64,000 nucleotides of DNA from Vasconcelosia minhoensis LEGE 07310 (GCF_015207255.1 NZ_JADEXG010000002.1:1-64000), one strand, 5' to 3'. Positions 1 to 9,596 are shown, counted from the first letter of the stretch. Program-made: numbers and translations. Notes: generated by a model from the letters alone, not told the origin.

Positions 1-9
1 CCCCTACCC

Positions 10-36
10 GATCACCCCGATCACCCCGATCACTCC
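10..36. repeat. Three tandem 9-bp units (GATCACCCC)
   Basis: GATCACCCC occurs twice and is followed by GATCACTCC, directly in tandem, in the C-rich stretch upstream of rpsD. Short GC-rich tandem repeats of this kind are common between cyanobacterial genes. The 9-mer GGGTGATCG, the reverse complement of part of this repeat, recurs inside the 3' end of phnI near 10451. Confidence 0.7.
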
Positions 37-62
37 CCCCTACCCATCCCCGCCAAAAGATG

Positions 63-68
63 TACAAT
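63..68 (+). promoter_or_regulatory. Candidate -10 element of rpsD
   Basis: TACAAT matches the -10 consensus in five of six bases, 33 bp before the rpsD start codon. A purine-rich GGAGAC at about 86-91 can serve as ribosome binding site. No convincing -35 is visible, so the call is tentative. Confidence 0.35.
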
Positions 69-100
69 GGTATGTCTGAAAAAACGGAGACTCAATTTTC

Positions 101-709
101 ATGTCGCGATATCGAGGACCTCGCCTGAGAGTCGTGCGTCGTCTGGGAGATCTGCCGGGGCTTACCCGCAAATCTGCTCGCAAAGCCTATCCACCCGGGC
201 AGCACGGCCAAGGTCGCAAGAAAAAATCTGAATACGCCATTCGGCTTGAAGAAAAGCAAAAGCTGCGGTTTAACTACGGCGTCACCGAGCGGCAGCTGCT
301 GCGCTATGTAAAAAAAGCGCGTAAGGCGGGCGGTTCGACCGGTCAGGTGATCCTCCAGCAGCTGGAGATGCGTCTGGATAATACAATTTTCCGCATGGGG
401 TTAGGCCCTACGATTCCGGCGGCGCGGCAGCTGGTGAACCACGGGCATATTACCGTTAACGGTCGCGTAGTGGATATTGCCAGCTACCAATGTCGGCCGG
501 GCGACGTAATTGCGGTGCGAGATCGCGCGGCCTCTCGCACCCTGGCTGAGGCCAACCTAGAGTTTCCGGGCCTGGCCAACCTGCCGTCTCACCTGGAGTT
601 TGACAAAAACAAGCTGGAAGGTAAGGTCAACGGCACGATCGAGCGCGAATGGGTGGCCCTGAACGTGAATGAGCTGCTGGTGGTGGAGTACTACTCCAGG
701 AAGGCCTAA
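101..709 (+). CDS. rpsD: 30S ribosomal protein S4
   Basis: Primary 16S rRNA-binding protein that nucleates assembly of the 30S body. The 202-residue length is normal for bacterial and plastid S4. The N-terminus ([20 protein letters not shown]) and the S4 RNA-binding region around residues 91-155 ([20 protein letters not shown]) are highly typical. The plastid-like N-terminus lacks the zinc-binding cysteines of some S4 types. It is monocistronic here, with its own terminator at 770-802. Confidence 0.98.
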   Translation: MSRYRGPRLRVVRRLGDLPGLTRKSARKAYPPGQHGQGRKKKSEYAIRLEEKQKLRFNYGVTERQLLRYVKKARKAGGSTGQVILQQLEMRLDNTIFRMGLGPTIPAARQLVNHGHITVNGRVVDIASYQCRPGDVIAVRDRAASRTLAEANLEFPGLANLPSHLEFDKNKLEGKVNGTIEREWVALNVNELLVVEYYSRKA

Positions 710-769
710 TTCACTATTGGATGCAGTTGGCTTGGGGCTGGACTGCGATCGCGCTAGCTTTGTCATCCG

Positions 770-802
770 AAGACCTCCTGGAGCATTGTTCAGGGGGTCT
801 TT
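770..802 (+). terminator. Hairpin terminator after rpsD
   Basis: AAGACC and GGTCTT pair around TCCTG/CAGGG, giving an 11-bp stem with one G-U pair and a 10-nt loop, followed by a short pyrimidine stretch. It lies 61 bp past the rpsD stop and before the next gene. Confidence 0.6.
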
Positions 803-875
803 CACCTATTGCTTTTTGAATTTATCTCATTGCCGTCAGCCGCTGGCAGAGTGAGAAGGACCCGTATGGAACCTA

Positions 876-1442
876 GTGAGTAACCCCGTTAGCTTTGAGA
901 CGATCGATCAGCTGATGCACTGGTTAGAAAGTCAGGCTATCGACTTGCAAAGCTGGAATAGGGGTGGGGCTAAGTCGGTTGAGAATCTGTGGCAGGAGCT
1001 GGTCTCGGGGGAGGCAGTAATTCAGTCACCGCCGCCGATGCGAATAGTCTCGGTAGTCCATATTATTATTCGCCAGGGCGCAAAAATTCTGATTGAGGAA
1101 AAGCAGGAATACCACTCTGGCCGGATTCGCAGGCGCGGCATTCCGCCCGCCGAAAAAATGAAGCCCGGAGAAAGTGCGGCAGCGGCAGCGATTAGGGGCA
1201 TTGAAGAGGAGCTTGGTGTCGATAGCCCCGAGGTCAAGATTCTGAAGTCCGCCCAGCAGCCGAGACAGGCGACCCGAGACTCTCAGTCCTATCCGGGCCT
1301 GCTGACTCAGTACTGGCTTTACGAGGTCGAGGCCGAGGTGCCGGGGCTGCCCGACGAACCCTTTTCGACGATTGAAACCTCGAAAACGCCTGCCGCGCAG
1401 ATCCGAAAACACTACTGGCACTGGCAGCCTTGGCAGCCCTGA
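876..1442 (+). CDS. Nudix-family hydrolase with altered Nudix box
   Basis: A 188-residue protein whose C-terminal half has a Nudix fold pattern. Beta strands around 56-75 lead into a Nudix-like box at residues 93-115 (E-KMKPG-E, then RGIEEELGV at 107-115). The metal-binding EExG core (E111, E112, G114) is intact, but the first Gly of the box is Glu93 and the Glu after Arg107 is Gly108. Substrate cannot be predicted. The start is GTG at 876; the ATG at 866 runs straight into a stop. The N-terminal 50 residues are of unknown function. It converges on leuS. Confidence 0.7.
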   Translation: MSNPVSFETIDQLMHWLESQAIDLQSWNRGGAKSVENLWQELVSGEAVIQSPPPMRIVSVVHIIIRQGAKILIEEKQEYHSGRIRRRGIPPAEKMKPGESAAAAAIRGIEEELGVDSPEVKILKSAQQPRQATRDSQSYPGLLTQYWLYEVEAEVPGLPDEPFSTIETSKTPAAQIRKHYWHWQPWQP

Positions 1443-1486
1443 GGGAGCTGCGCATAGATAACATTCCAAAGACCCTCATCCCCCAG

Positions 1487-1510
1487 CCCCTTCTCCCCGG
1501 GGAGAAGGGG
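1487..1510. repeat. 24-bp perfect palindrome between convergent genes
   Basis: The arm CCCCTTCTCCCC is followed at once by its exact complement GGGGAGAAGGGG. With the preceding CTCATCCCCCAG it matches a GC-rich interspersed repeat that I know to be frequent in filamentous cyanobacteria. It lies between the 3' ends of the Nudix gene and leuS, so it could act as a two-way terminator. Confidence 0.65.
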
Positions 1511-1544
1511 AACCAGATTCTAGAACCCTAACCTTAACCGATTG

Positions 1545-4133
1545 CTACATTGCTACGAAATTAACCAGTTTATTCGGGACGACGATCACCTTTTTGATTT
1601 GCTTGCCCTCCAGGTAGCGCTGCGCCACCTCCGATTCCCGAGCATAGTTCTCCAGGGCCGCCTTGTCGGCACCGGCGGGAACCTGGATGGTGCCGCGGGT
1701 CTTGCCCATAATCTGAATCACTAGGGTCATCTCATCGGCGACCAGTGCCGCTGCTTCCACCGTTGGCCAGGGCTGACGGTGCACCGAGTCGGACTGGCCC
1801 AGCTGTGACCACAGCTCCTCTGTAATATGGGGTGAAAACGGGGCCAGCAGCAGAATCAGCGTACGAATTCCTTCGGCGTAGGCTGGCGTAGTTGGGTCAG
1901 GCGCATCGCCGAGGGCATTGCTCAGCTTCATCAGCTCCGAAACCGCCGTATTGAACTGGTAGTCGCCTTCAATGTCTTCGGTGACTGCCTTAATCGCGGT
2001 GTGGACAGCGCGGCGCAGGTCTTTCTCCGCCTTACCGAGCTGGTCCTGCTGGATGGCGTCGCCCTTGAGCGACTGACCGGACTCGGCAAAGGCCGTCACC
2101 AGCCGCCAGACCCGATTCAAAAAGCGGAACTGGCCTTCCACGTCGGCATCGTCCCACTCCAGATCTTTCTCGGGCGGTGCTTTGAACAGGATAAACATGC
2201 GAGCCGTGTCGGCTCCATACTTAGCAATCACGTCACCCGGGGCGACGCCATTGCCCTTCGACTTGGACATGGTGGCATAGACCATTTCCAGCGGATCGCC
2301 GGTGGTGGGATCGCGGGGATCTTCCGGATCGACCGAACTTGCCGGCACCCATTTATCCTTATCGGCCTTTTTCGGATTTAGGTAGGTCAACCCCTGTACC
2401 ATGCCCTGGGTGAGCAGCCGTTGGAAGGGTTCGTCAAAGTTGAGCAAGCCCCGGTCTCGCAGCACTTTAGTAAAAAAGCGCGAATAGAGCAGGTGTAAAA
2501 TGGCATGCTCAATGCCGCCGACGTACTGATCAACCGGCAGCCAGTCATTGGCCTGATCGGAAGCGAAGGGCCTCGATTCATTCTGGGCATCGGCATAGCG
2601 CAGAAAGTACCAGGACGAGTCGATGAAAGTATCCATCGTGTCGGTCTCGCGCTTAGCGGCGGCACCGCACTGGGGACAGGGAACATTGACCCAATTCTCA
2701 ATTTTTGCCAGCGGAGAAGCGCCGCGTCCGCTCAGGTCAACCTGCTCTGGTAGCGCTACCGGCAAGTCAGCCTCGGGCACGGGCACGCAGCCACAGTCAG
2801 CGCAGTAAATCACCGGGATCGGAGCGCCCCAGTAGCGCTGACGCGAAATCAGCCAGTCGCGTAGACGATAGTTGGTCGTCCCCTGCCCCTTGCCCTTTGC
2901 CTCCAGCCACTTCACCGCAGCTTCTACGCTCTGGCCCGGCCCTTTGCCCGCTGGTACGCTGTCCAGCGGTCCAGAGTTGACCATCACGCCTTCCCCGGCA
3001 TAGGCTGCCGTCATGGTCGCGACGTCCAGGTCGCCTGCGGGCGACTGCACGACTAGGTCAATTGGCAGGTCAAACTTTTTCGCAAACTCAAAGTCGCGCT
3101 GGTCGTGGGCTGGAACGGCCATGATCGCCCCCGTCCCATAGTCCATCAGCACGTAGTCGGCCATCCAGATGGGGACTTTTTCGCCATTGACCGGGTTCAC
3201 AGCCTGGCTGCCCGTCCAGACGCCGGTCTTCTCCCGACCCTCGGCGGTGCGGTCGATTTCACTCATGGCCGCGGCCTGGGTTTGGTAGGCTTTCACGGCC
3301 TCGGCCTGGGCTGCCGTCGTCAGCTTTTCTGCCAGCGGATGCTCGGGCGAAATCACCATGAAGGTAGCTCCCCACAGCGTGTCCGGGCGCGTAGTGTAAA
3401 CAACCAGGTTGTCTCCCGCCTCAGTTTTGAACGTCACCTGGGCCCCGGTCGATTTGCCAATCCAGTTGGCCTGCATCAGCTTCACTCGCTCGGGCCAGCC
3501 GGTCAGCTGGTCGAGGTCCGCCAGTAGCTGCTCGGCATAGTCGGTAATTTTCAAGAACCACTGGCGCAGCAGCTTGCGCTCCACCTTGGCCCCTGATCGC
3601 CAGGAGCGGCCTTCGCTATCGACCTGCTCGTTAGCTAAGACAGTCTGGTCTACCGGATCCCAGTTGACGGCGGCTTCACGGCGGTAGGCTAGGCCCGCGT
3701 CGAAGAACTGGAGGAAAATCCACTGGGTCCAGCGGTAGTAGTCGGGCGAGCAGGTGGCGATTTCGCGGTCCCAGTCGTAGGATAGCCCCAGCGTCTGGAG
3801 CTGCTGGCGCATCTGGTCAATGTTTTGAAAGGTCCACTGGGCCGGGGGGACGCCCCGCTGAATCGCTGCATTCTCTGCCGGTAGGCCAAAGGCATCCCAG
3901 CCCATGGGGTGCAGCACACGGTAGCCCTGCATCCGCCGGACGCGGGCGATCACGTCGGTGATGGTGTAGTTGCGCACATGGCCCATGTGCAGATTGCCAG
4001 AGGGATAGGGAAACATCGACAGGGCATAGAACTTGGGCCGCTCCGCCCTTTCTAGGGTTTGATCCAGGCCCTGCTCAGTCCAGGTCTGCTGCCATTTCGA
4101 TTCGATTTCTGCCGGATTGTATCGGGACTCCAC
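1545..4133 (-). CDS. leuS: Leucyl-tRNA synthetase
   Basis: Class I aminoacyl-tRNA synthetase that charges tRNA-Leu. The 862-residue protein has the HIGH-type motif HMGHVRNY near residue 50 and KMSKS as TMSKSKGNG near residue 630. The CP1 editing region lies between them ([12 protein letters not shown], then [19 protein letters not shown]), and a zinc-ribbon-like CADCGC occurs around 450. The C-terminus ([14 protein letters not shown]) is the conserved LeuRS tail. Length is as expected and the gene stands alone. Confidence 0.98.
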   Translation of the reverse strand: MESRYNPAEIESKWQQTWTEQGLDQTLERAERPKFYALSMFPYPSGNLHMGHVRNYTITDVIARVRRMQGYRVLHPMGWDAFGLPAENAAIQRGVPPAQWTFQNIDQMRQQLQTLGLSYDWDREIATCSPDYYRWTQWIFLQFFDAGLAYRREAAVNWDPVDQTVLANEQVDSEGRSWRSGAKVERKLLRQWFLKITDYAEQLLADLDQLTGWPERVKLMQANWIGKSTGAQVTFKTEAGDNLVVYTTRPDTLWGATFMVISPEHPLAEKLTTAAQAEAVKAYQTQAAAMSEIDRTAEGREKTGVWTGSQAVNPVNGEKVPIWMADYVLMDYGTGAIMAVPAHDQRDFEFAKKFDLPIDLVVQSPAGDLDVATMTAAYAGEGVMVNSGPLDSVPAGKGPGQSVEAAVKWLEAKGKGQGTTNYRLRDWLISRQRYWGAPIPVIYCADCGCVPVPEADLPVALPEQVDLSGRGASPLAKIENWVNVPCPQCGAAAKRETDTMDTFIDSSWYFLRYADAQNESRPFASDQANDWLPVDQYVGGIEHAILHLLYSRFFTKVLRDRGLLNFDEPFQRLLTQGMVQGLTYLNPKKADKDKWVPASSVDPEDPRDPTTGDPLEMVYATMSKSKGNGVAPGDVIAKYGADTARMFILFKAPPEKDLEWDDADVEGQFRFLNRVWRLVTAFAESGQSLKGDAIQQDQLGKAEKDLRRAVHTAIKAVTEDIEGDYQFNTAVSELMKLSNALGDAPDPTTPAYAEGIRTLILLLAPFSPHITEELWSQLGQSDSVHRQPWPTVEAAALVADEMTLVIQIMGKTRGTIQVPAGADKAALENYARESEVAQRYLEGKQIKKVIVVPNKLVNFVAM

Positions 4134-4196
4134 GTCCAGACCCCTCTTACATAGTTCATTACCATTAGATAATTTTAATCGGCGCTTGCAAATCCG

Positions 4197-4595
4197 ATGG
4201 CTTTACTCCGAGTTTTTGTCTACGGCACCCTCAAACCGGGGGGGCTTTACCATCAGCAGTACTGTGTGGCGCATTTGGTGGAGGCGGTGAGCGCGATCGC
4301 GCAGGGCACCCTCTACGACTTCCCCCAGCTCGGTTATCCCGCCATGACCGAAGGCGACGGCTGGGTGCAGGGTGACCTGCTGACCTTCTCAAACCGGCAA
4401 ACCCTGGCCCATCTGGACTATCTGGAAGATTATGACGAGCATCGGCCCGACCATGAAAACGAGTATCAGCGTCAGGAGATTACCGTGTTTACTCCAGACC
4501 ATCAGCCCCTAGGTCAAGCCTGGGCCTATTTTATGAAACCTCAGCGGGTAAAAGACTTGGGTGGAATCCTCCTGCCTTCCGGAAGCTGGCCATGA
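4197..4595 (+). CDS. Gamma-glutamylcyclotransferase-like protein (GGCT/AIG2 family)
   Basis: A 132-residue protein with the family signature [11 protein letters not shown] at residues 7-17, GDLLTF near 60 and the [12 protein letters not shown] segment around 72-85. The glutamate in that last segment is the usual catalytic acid position. Such proteins form 5-oxoproline from gamma-glutamyl amines or peptides, but many members have no known substrate. The stop codon overlaps the ATG of a 37-codon ORF. Confidence 0.85.
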   Translation: MALLRVFVYGTLKPGGLYHQQYCVAHLVEAVSAIAQGTLYDFPQLGYPAMTEGDGWVQGDLLTFSNRQTLAHLDYLEDYDEHRPDHENEYQRQEITVFTPDHQPLGQAWAYFMKPQRVKDLGGILLPSGSWP

Positions 4596-4705
4596 AAAAA
4601 TGGCTTACTATGAACGCCCCGGCCCTCCAAATTCTAGACGCTCTGATCTATCAGGTTCAAGCAGATACGGTCATCGACCGAATCTACTGTGGGAACAAAA
4701 AATGA
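4592..4705 (+). CDS. Very short ORF, unrecognised (37 aa)
   Basis: It starts at an ATG that overlaps the stop of the GGCT gene (ATGA), which suggests translational coupling. The product ([18 protein letters not shown] and on to IYCGNKK) matches nothing I know and may be the head of a truncated gene. It sits at the left edge of the AT-richer patch. Coding status is uncertain. Confidence 0.25.
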   Translation: MKKWLTMNAPALQILDALIYQVQADTVIDRIYCGNKK

Positions 4706-4743
4706 TAGCGATGTAACAGACGTTCCTTCAATCAAAATTTTGC

Positions 4744-5055
4744 TTATGGTTGACCGCCTTCGTTAATTTCGAAATCTTTGTTATATCGACCAACGACAGT
4801 TATTGAATAGTTCGATATGTTGATTATGCTCGGAGGTCCCCACCTGAATATAAACTTGTTTTCATCTTCAATCAATTCGGGAGGTATTTCTTTAACGCCT
4901 TTCTCCTCTAAAAATGTCTTTAGCTCACTGTAGTCAGTCCCTGGAGGGAATTCCCTGCCTATACATGCTCTAAACTCGGTCACGTCTGCCTTACTACAGT
5001 TCCGATTCTCTTGCCACGGTTGACACTCCCGAAGAAGCAAAAAAGAAAGCAGCAA
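4744..5055 (-). CDS. Hypothetical secreted-type protein, possibly frameshifted
   Basis: The 103-residue ORF begins only at a TTG and is cysteine-containing (REC, NRNC, RACIG); I recognise no family. Another frame just upstream, from ATG at 5074, encodes MQILRALAAFFFASS, which looks like a signal peptide. It would join this ORF after a one-base slip in a run of six T on the coding strand (A at 5039-5044). The gene may therefore be an exported protein broken or miscalled at a homopolymer. Base composition is more AT-rich than the neighbours, which fits acquired DNA. Confidence 0.45.
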   Translation of the reverse strand: MLLSFLLLRECQPWQENRNCSKADVTEFRACIGREFPPGTDYSELKTFLEEKGVKEIPPELIEDENKFIFRWGPPSIINISNYSITVVGRYNKDFEINEGGQP

Positions 5056-5372
5056 GCGCTCTCAAAATCTGCATTCTTCTGAAACCTTTAACCGCCATAG
5101 CTTTCACTAACTAAGAAAACAAACAAATTAACTGTTTGCACAGAGTGAACGATGTCAAAATGCTTGAAACTTGTTATGTACCCGTATCTTCTCAGAGATT
5201 GATGAATGAAGTCTATGGTGCTTGTGAGATTATTAGGAGTGGATATTCAAACAAACAGAGCCTAAATCATACTGCGTAAGCTTCCTTCATAACATAAGTA
5301 GATGGTACCCGCGATCGCCTTTCGATTAAAATCAAGTCAGCAAGGGTTACGCTTTACCTATGGAGATACCTG
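5056..5372. other. AT-rich intergenic region
   Basis: About 317 bp without a supportable gene apart from the possible signal-peptide start near 5074-5098. Only tiny ORFs (25 codons or fewer) occur. It must hold the promoter of the Uma2 gene; I see no clear -35/-10 pair. Confidence 0.4.
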
Positions 5373-5942
5373 ATGACCTCAATAGTGTTAAACCTGGAGC
5401 CGATCACCCGCTTCACCCGTGAACAGTTCTACACCCTCTGTCAGGCCAACCCCGACCTGCAAATGGAACGTACTGCGCAAGGAGACCTAGTAATCATGTC
5501 ACCGGTCGGCGGCGAAAGTGGGAGACAAGAAGCCGGTCTAATCACTGATTTGAGCATTTGGAACCGGTTGACTGGTCTAGGACAGGTCTTTAGCTCCTCC
5601 ACTATTTTTAGCCTACCCAACGGAGCCGATCGCTCGCCGGATGCGGCCTGGGTTTCCCAAGCACGCTGGGATGACCTGACGCCAGAGCAGCAGAAGGGCT
5701 TTCTCCCTCTGTGTCCAGACTTCGTGATTGAGCTGCGTTCACCTAGCGATCGCATCAGGCCCCTACAGGTGAAAATGCAGGAATATCTAGAAAATGGCCT
5801 GCGTTTAGGCTGGCTGATCGATCCACAAAACCGCCAAGTTGAGGTTTATCGCCCAAATCAGCCCGTAGAAGTCATTCCCTTCCCAGCAGCCTTGTCAGGT
5901 GAAGCCGTCCTGCCAAACTTCAGGCTTCAGATTGGAGAATAA
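5373..5942 (+). CDS. Uma2 family endonuclease-like protein (DUF820)
   Basis: A 189-residue protein of the Uma2/DUF820 family, which has a PD-(D/E)XK restriction-like fold and is strongly expanded in cyanobacteria. Visible marks are FYTLCQANPDLQMERTAQGD (residues 21-40), the SPDAAW motif near 89-94, and FVIELRSPSD near 117-126, which supplies the acidic core. Biological role and target are unknown; the family is often found near mobile or repeat-rich DNA. It appears to be a single-gene unit. Confidence 0.9.
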   Translation: MTSIVLNLEPITRFTREQFYTLCQANPDLQMERTAQGDLVIMSPVGGESGRQEAGLITDLSIWNRLTGLGQVFSSSTIFSLPNGADRSPDAAWVSQARWDDLTPEQQKGFLPLCPDFVIELRSPSDRIRPLQVKMQEYLENGLRLGWLIDPQNRQVEVYRPNQPVEVIPFPAALSGEAVLPNFRLQIGE

Positions 5943-6104
5943 TTGTGTTTTTGAGAGCTGGTCATACGACACAATGTGACTGTCGGCATAGTCGAGCAGC
6001 CAGGTGATCTCGGCGTCTTAGATAACAATCAGAGCGTCAACGCCCCTCGCACTGCGCCACCTTACAAACCTGCATTCAGATCTTCTGGCGCTAGCGTAGT
6101 GAGG

Positions 6105-6782
6105 TCAATTCGCAACTTCAAACGCGGGCAACCCCCAGGGCTGCGGGTCAAACTTAGAGAGCATCGGCAAAATCAGGTCAGCTTCCTGGTAAGACTGCCA
6201 GTCCATATCTTTATCGGGGACCGCAACCACCGCCATGCCCGCTTGCTTTGCTGCCTCAATCCCGGCAGGCGCATCTTCAAACACCAGGCAGCGCTCCGGC
6301 GGTGCCCCTAGGCGACTAGCTGCCACCAGAAAGCTATCCGGCTCTGGCTTACTCTGCTTAACGGCAGGATCGTCACCTACGACAATGCAATCGAACAGGG
6401 CCAGCCAGTCCTGATAGCGGGCTGACTTACAGCCAAAGGAACGCCGGGCCGAGCTGGTGGCAATCGCCTGAGGAATGCCCTGTCGATGGAAATGCTGGGT
6501 GAGCGCGATCGCGCCTGGCATCGGCTCAGCGGTGGGAAACAGGTCATAGATCAGCTCGTCTCTTGCCGCGATGTACTCTTCTGGCGTTAGCGGCAGCGCC
6601 AGCTGCGTCGTGACAATTTCAGCGCAGACCAGCGCCTGCCGTCCCATGGTTTGGGCATGGAGCTGATCAGTAAAGTCTTTCCCATAGCGCTGGGCTAGGG
6701 TTTGATTGACCTGGCAGTAGATCGGTTCGGTATTGAGCAGGAGACCATCGAAATCGTAAATGAGATGAGTAATTTGGCGCAT
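6105..6782 (-). CDS. HAD-superfamily phosphatase, HDHD1/beta-phosphoglucomutase-like
   Basis: A 225-residue HAD hydrolase with motif I YDFDGLLLNTE (nucleophile Asp near residue 9, acid/base Asp 11), motif II ATSSAR near 113, and motif III/IV KPEPDSF with CLVFEDAPAGIEAAKQAGM near 165-183. The helical cap between motifs I and II is typical of subfamily IA small-molecule phosphatases such as pseudouridine-5-phosphatase. It lies 52 bp downstream of phnM on the same strand. It could be co-transcribed with the C-P lyase operon and act on a sugar phosphate, but that link is inference. Confidence 0.85.
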   Translation of the reverse strand: MRQITHLIYDFDGLLLNTEPIYCQVNQTLAQRYGKDFTDQLHAQTMGRQALVCAEIVTTQLALPLTPEEYIAARDELIYDLFPTAEPMPGAIALTQHFHRQGIPQAIATSSARRSFGCKSARYQDWLALFDCIVVGDDPAVKQSKPEPDSFLVAASRLGAPPERCLVFEDAPAGIEAAKQAGMAVVAVPDKDMDWQSYQEADLILPMLSKFDPQPWGLPAFEVAN

Positions 6783-6834
6783 GGCGAGCCGGACTCCTGG
6801 AGGAATTCATATTGTAGGGCATTGCTCGACCGCG

Positions 6835-7971
6835 CTAGGCGACCCGGCGGCCCGCGCAGATCACACTGGTTAGGCGCGGCACGGTATCCTCCGCGCAGAC
6901 GGTGAGCAGGTCGGCGCGCTTGCCCAATTCTAGACTGCCGCGATCGCGGTCGAGCTGGATTGCGATCGCGGGATTAATCGTCACCGGACGCATCGCTTCG
7001 TGAATCGGCTTCCCGGTGGCAGCGGCGATGATAAAGACGGACTGGAGCAGGCTGTGGGGCACGTAGTCAGAAGAAATAATATCCACCAGGTCAGCCATCA
7101 CCAGCTCCATCGCCGACACATTGCCGGAATGGGAGCCCCCCAAGACCAAATTAGGCGCGCCCATCAGCACCTGTAGGCCGTGCTGATGCGACGCTTTGGC
7201 CGCTTCCAGGGTCGTCGGAAATTCGGCAATTGTTGCGCCCTCCGCGATGGCCTGCTGCACATGCTCGACTGTGGCGTCGTCGTGGCTGGCCCAGGCCAGG
7301 TTTTGGGACCGCGCTAGCTCAACCAGGGCCGTGCGGCTAATCACGGCAAAAGCTTTCTGAGCATCGAGCCGCTCTTGAATGAAATCATCAATTTCCGCTG
7401 CTGAGACCCCATGCTTGCCCATGTAGTATTCGCGAAACTTATCCAGCTTGGCAAACTGCCGCTGCCCGGGCGTGTGGTCCATCAGCGAAATTAGAGAAAG
7501 CAGCGGATGCTGGGCGTAGCGCTGGGCGATCTCAGCCACGGCATCGTAGGCCAGCTCGCAGCGCAGATGGAGACGATGCTCAATCGCAAACTGGCCCGAT
7601 TCCTGCCGCTGGTGCAGCGCCTGAATCATCGGGTCGTACTGGGTCATCCGCAGTGAAGTTGGGGTTACGTCGCCGATGGCAATGGCATCGCAGACCGTAG
7701 TAATGCCTGCCGCCGCCAGGTCGCGATCGTGCTGTACGGTAGCGGCATCCAAGGGCCAGCGCACCTTGGGTCGGGGAGACAGGCACCGCTCTAGGTGATC
7801 GGTATGCAGCTCAACCAGCCCTGGCAGCAGATATTGCCCTTCACCATCCTGTCCGCTGGGCTGGATACCGGGTTGGATGTCCGCGATCGCTCCATCTCTC
7901 ACAACCAGCGTTCCAAGCAGCTCCTGCTCAGGCAGCTGAAGCCGATAGTTGGTATAGACTTGTTCATTCAT
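6835..7971 (-). CDS. phnM: Alpha-D-ribose 1-methylphosphonate 5-triphosphate diphosphatase
   Basis: PhnM removes pyrophosphate from ribose 1-methylphosphonate 5-triphosphate to give the substrate of the C-P lyase. It is an amidohydrolase-fold metalloenzyme. The metal-site strand LLPGLVELHTDHLERCLSPRP and the later SLMDHTPGQRQF and WASHDDAT motifs are characteristic, and the length of about 378 residues matches the family. ATG at 7971 is chosen over GTG at 7980. The start overlaps the 3' end of phnL by 8 bp, so the two are probably translationally coupled. It is the last phn gene of the run. Confidence 0.96.
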   Translation of the reverse strand: MNEQVYTNYRLQLPEQELLGTLVVRDGAIADIQPGIQPSGQDGEGQYLLPGLVELHTDHLERCLSPRPKVRWPLDAATVQHDRDLAAAGITTVCDAIAIGDVTPTSLRMTQYDPMIQALHQRQESGQFAIEHRLHLRCELAYDAVAEIAQRYAQHPLLSLISLMDHTPGQRQFAKLDKFREYYMGKHGVSAAEIDDFIQERLDAQKAFAVISRTALVELARSQNLAWASHDDATVEHVQQAIAEGATIAEFPTTLEAAKASHQHGLQVLMGAPNLVLGGSHSGNVSAMELVMADLVDIISSDYVPHSLLQSVFIIAAATGKPIHEAMRPVTINPAIAIQLDRDRGSLELGKRADLLTVCAEDTVPRLTSVICAGRRVA

Positions 7972-8716
7972 GGGATTCACCTAATGCGGTTTCATCTTCT
8001 CTGCCGAAGGTTAAGACACGGTTACCGACTCGCTGCCAGACCTGCTCATCGTGAAAAATCCCAATCAGGGCGCAGCCCCGGGCCTTTTTCTCCTCGATTA
8101 GCTCAATCACAACTTCTCGATTCGCCGCATCTAATGCCGCCGTGGGTTCATCCAACAGCAAAATCGGAAAGTCTACCGAGAAGGCCCGAGCAATGTTTAA
8201 TCGCTGTTTTTCGCCCCCGGAGAACGTGGTTGGAGACAGGCTCCACAGCCGCTCGGGTAGATTCAATCGGCGAAATAATGATCTCACGTTGTCACGGGCA
8301 GCTGCTGCTTCTAAACCCAGCTCCATCAGCGGTTCTGCCGCCACTTCCAGCGCCGGAACGCGAGGAATCACCCGCAGAAACTGGCTGACGTAGCCAATTG
8401 TCTTTTGTCGAATCGCCATCAGCTCATGGGGCTGGCACTGCGTCAGATCGATCCGGTTCTCCCCGTGCTTTACCCAAATCGCGCCGCTGTCTACGCGGTA
8501 GTTGGCGTAGAGGGAGCGCATAAAAGTCGATTTGCCAGAGCCCGACGGTCCCTGAAGAATGACGCACTCACCGGGCTTAACCTTTAGTGAAGTCCCCTTG
8601 AGCACGGGCAGACAGATTCCGCCCTGGGCGTGTAGGATAAAGCGCTTATGGAGATTGTCGGCCCAGAGCAGGCTGTTGGTGGAGACGGGCGAAGGCGAGA
8701 TCGCGGTAGAAGTCAT
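7964..8716 (-). CDS. phnL: C-P lyase complex ABC-type ATP-binding protein PhnL
   Basis: A 250-residue ABC ATPase with Walker A GPSGSGKSTF (about 55-64), signature FSGGEKQRLN (about 164-173) and Walker B ILLLDEPTAALD (about 184-195). PhnL is required for C-P lyase activity and associates with the core complex rather than with a transporter. Position between phnK and phnM separates it from generic ABC ATPases. It overlaps phnM and follows phnK after 15 bp. Confidence 0.95.
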   Translation of the reverse strand: MTSTAISPSPVSTNSLLWADNLHKRFILHAQGGICLPVLKGTSLKVKPGECVILQGPSGSGKSTFMRSLYANYRVDSGAIWVKHGENRIDLTQCQPHELMAIRQKTIGYVSQFLRVIPRVPALEVAAEPLMELGLEAAAARDNVRSLFRRLNLPERLWSLSPTTFSGGEKQRLNIARAFSVDFPILLLDEPTAALDAANREVVIELIEEKKARGCALIGIFHDEQVWQRVGNRVLTFGREDETALGESHE

Positions 8717-8731
8717 TTTCTAAGACTGGGG

Positions 8732-9514
8732 TTAGGGAACAAGGGTGGCACTCACGAGCTGTTGCGTATAGGGATGCTGAGGATCGTCTAGCACCTGATC
8801 CGTCAGGCCCGCTTCAACCACCTGACCGCCCTGCATCACCAGCAGCCGATGGGCCAGCAGCCGCACCACGCCAATATCGTGGGTGACTAAAATGACGCTG
8901 AGCTGAAGCGTTCTGACCAGAGAGCGAATCAGGTCAAGCAGCTTGGCCTGAACAGAAACATCGAGTCCCCCCGTGGGCTCATCCATCAGCACCAACCGGG
9001 GACTCGTCACCAGCACCCGGGCTAACTGAAGCCGCTGCTGCATCCCGCCGGAGAACGTGTGGGGAAAATCGTCCATCCGCGCTTGGGAGATTTCAACCTG
9101 GTCTAGCCAGAGCCCCGCTGTCTGGCGAATCTGGCCATAGTGCCGTCCGCCCACCTCCATCAGCCGCTCACCGATATTGGCCCCCGCCGTCACATTCATC
9201 CGCAATCCATCGCGGGGATTCTGCTGGACAAAGCCCCATTCGGTGCGCATCAGCTGACGCCGTCGAGGCAGCGGTAGCTCGTGCAGGTCGAGCGCCTGAC
9301 CCGCTGTAGAGGTATAGCAAACCCGTCCGCTATCAATCGGCAGATGAGTCGCGATCGCTTTCAGCAACGTCGTCTTCCCCGACCCCGACTCGCCAATAAT
9401 GCCTAAAACCTGACCGGGGTAGAGCGAGAGAGAAACGCGATCGCAGGCCACCACCGCCCCATAAGCCTTACTCAGCCGCTCAACTGTCAGCAGCGGCACA
9501 AGCCGATCCTGCAT
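8732..9514 (-). CDS. phnK: C-P lyase complex ABC-type ATP-binding protein PhnK
   Basis: An ABC ATPase with Walker A GESGSGKTTL, signature FSGGMQQRLQ and Walker B LVLMDEPTGGLD. PhnK binds the PhnGHIJ core near PhnJ. The ATG at 9514 (MQDRLVPLL) gives about 260 residues, close to the family length; the longer frame from 9550 adds an unlikely leader. A GA-rich repeat fills the gap to phnJ. Confidence 0.94.
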   Translation of the reverse strand: MQDRLVPLLTVERLSKAYGAVVACDRVSLSLYPGQVLGIIGESGSGKTTLLKAIATHLPIDSGRVCYTSTAGQALDLHELPLPRRRQLMRTEWGFVQQNPRDGLRMNVTAGANIGERLMEVGGRHYGQIRQTAGLWLDQVEISQARMDDFPHTFSGGMQQRLQLARVLVTSPRLVLMDEPTGGLDVSVQAKLLDLIRSLVRTLQLSVILVTHDIGVVRLLAHRLLVMQGGQVVEAGLTDQVLDDPQHPYTQQLVSATLVP

Positions 9515-9550
9515 TGTAATTAATCGAGCCTCATCACAATCTGTTATCAT

Positions 9551-9596
9551 CCCTCTTTCCTCTTTCCTCTTCCCTTTTTACTCTTCCCTCTTCCCA
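9551..9596. repeat. GA/TC-rich short tandem repeat at the phnJ-phnK junction
   Basis: CCTCTTT and CCTCTTCCC units are iterated. On the coding strand they read GGGAAGAG-type repeats, which occur between many cyanobacterial genes. The phnJ stop codon (9578-9580) and its last codons (GKREE) lie in the repeat. Confidence 0.65.

Noticed and set aside
5965-6030. Minus-strand peptide-like frame DAEITWLLDYADSHIV between Uma2 and HAD genes
   Set aside because: It has no start codon, is closed by a stop just upstream, and runs antisense into the Uma2 gene; too short to support as a remnant.
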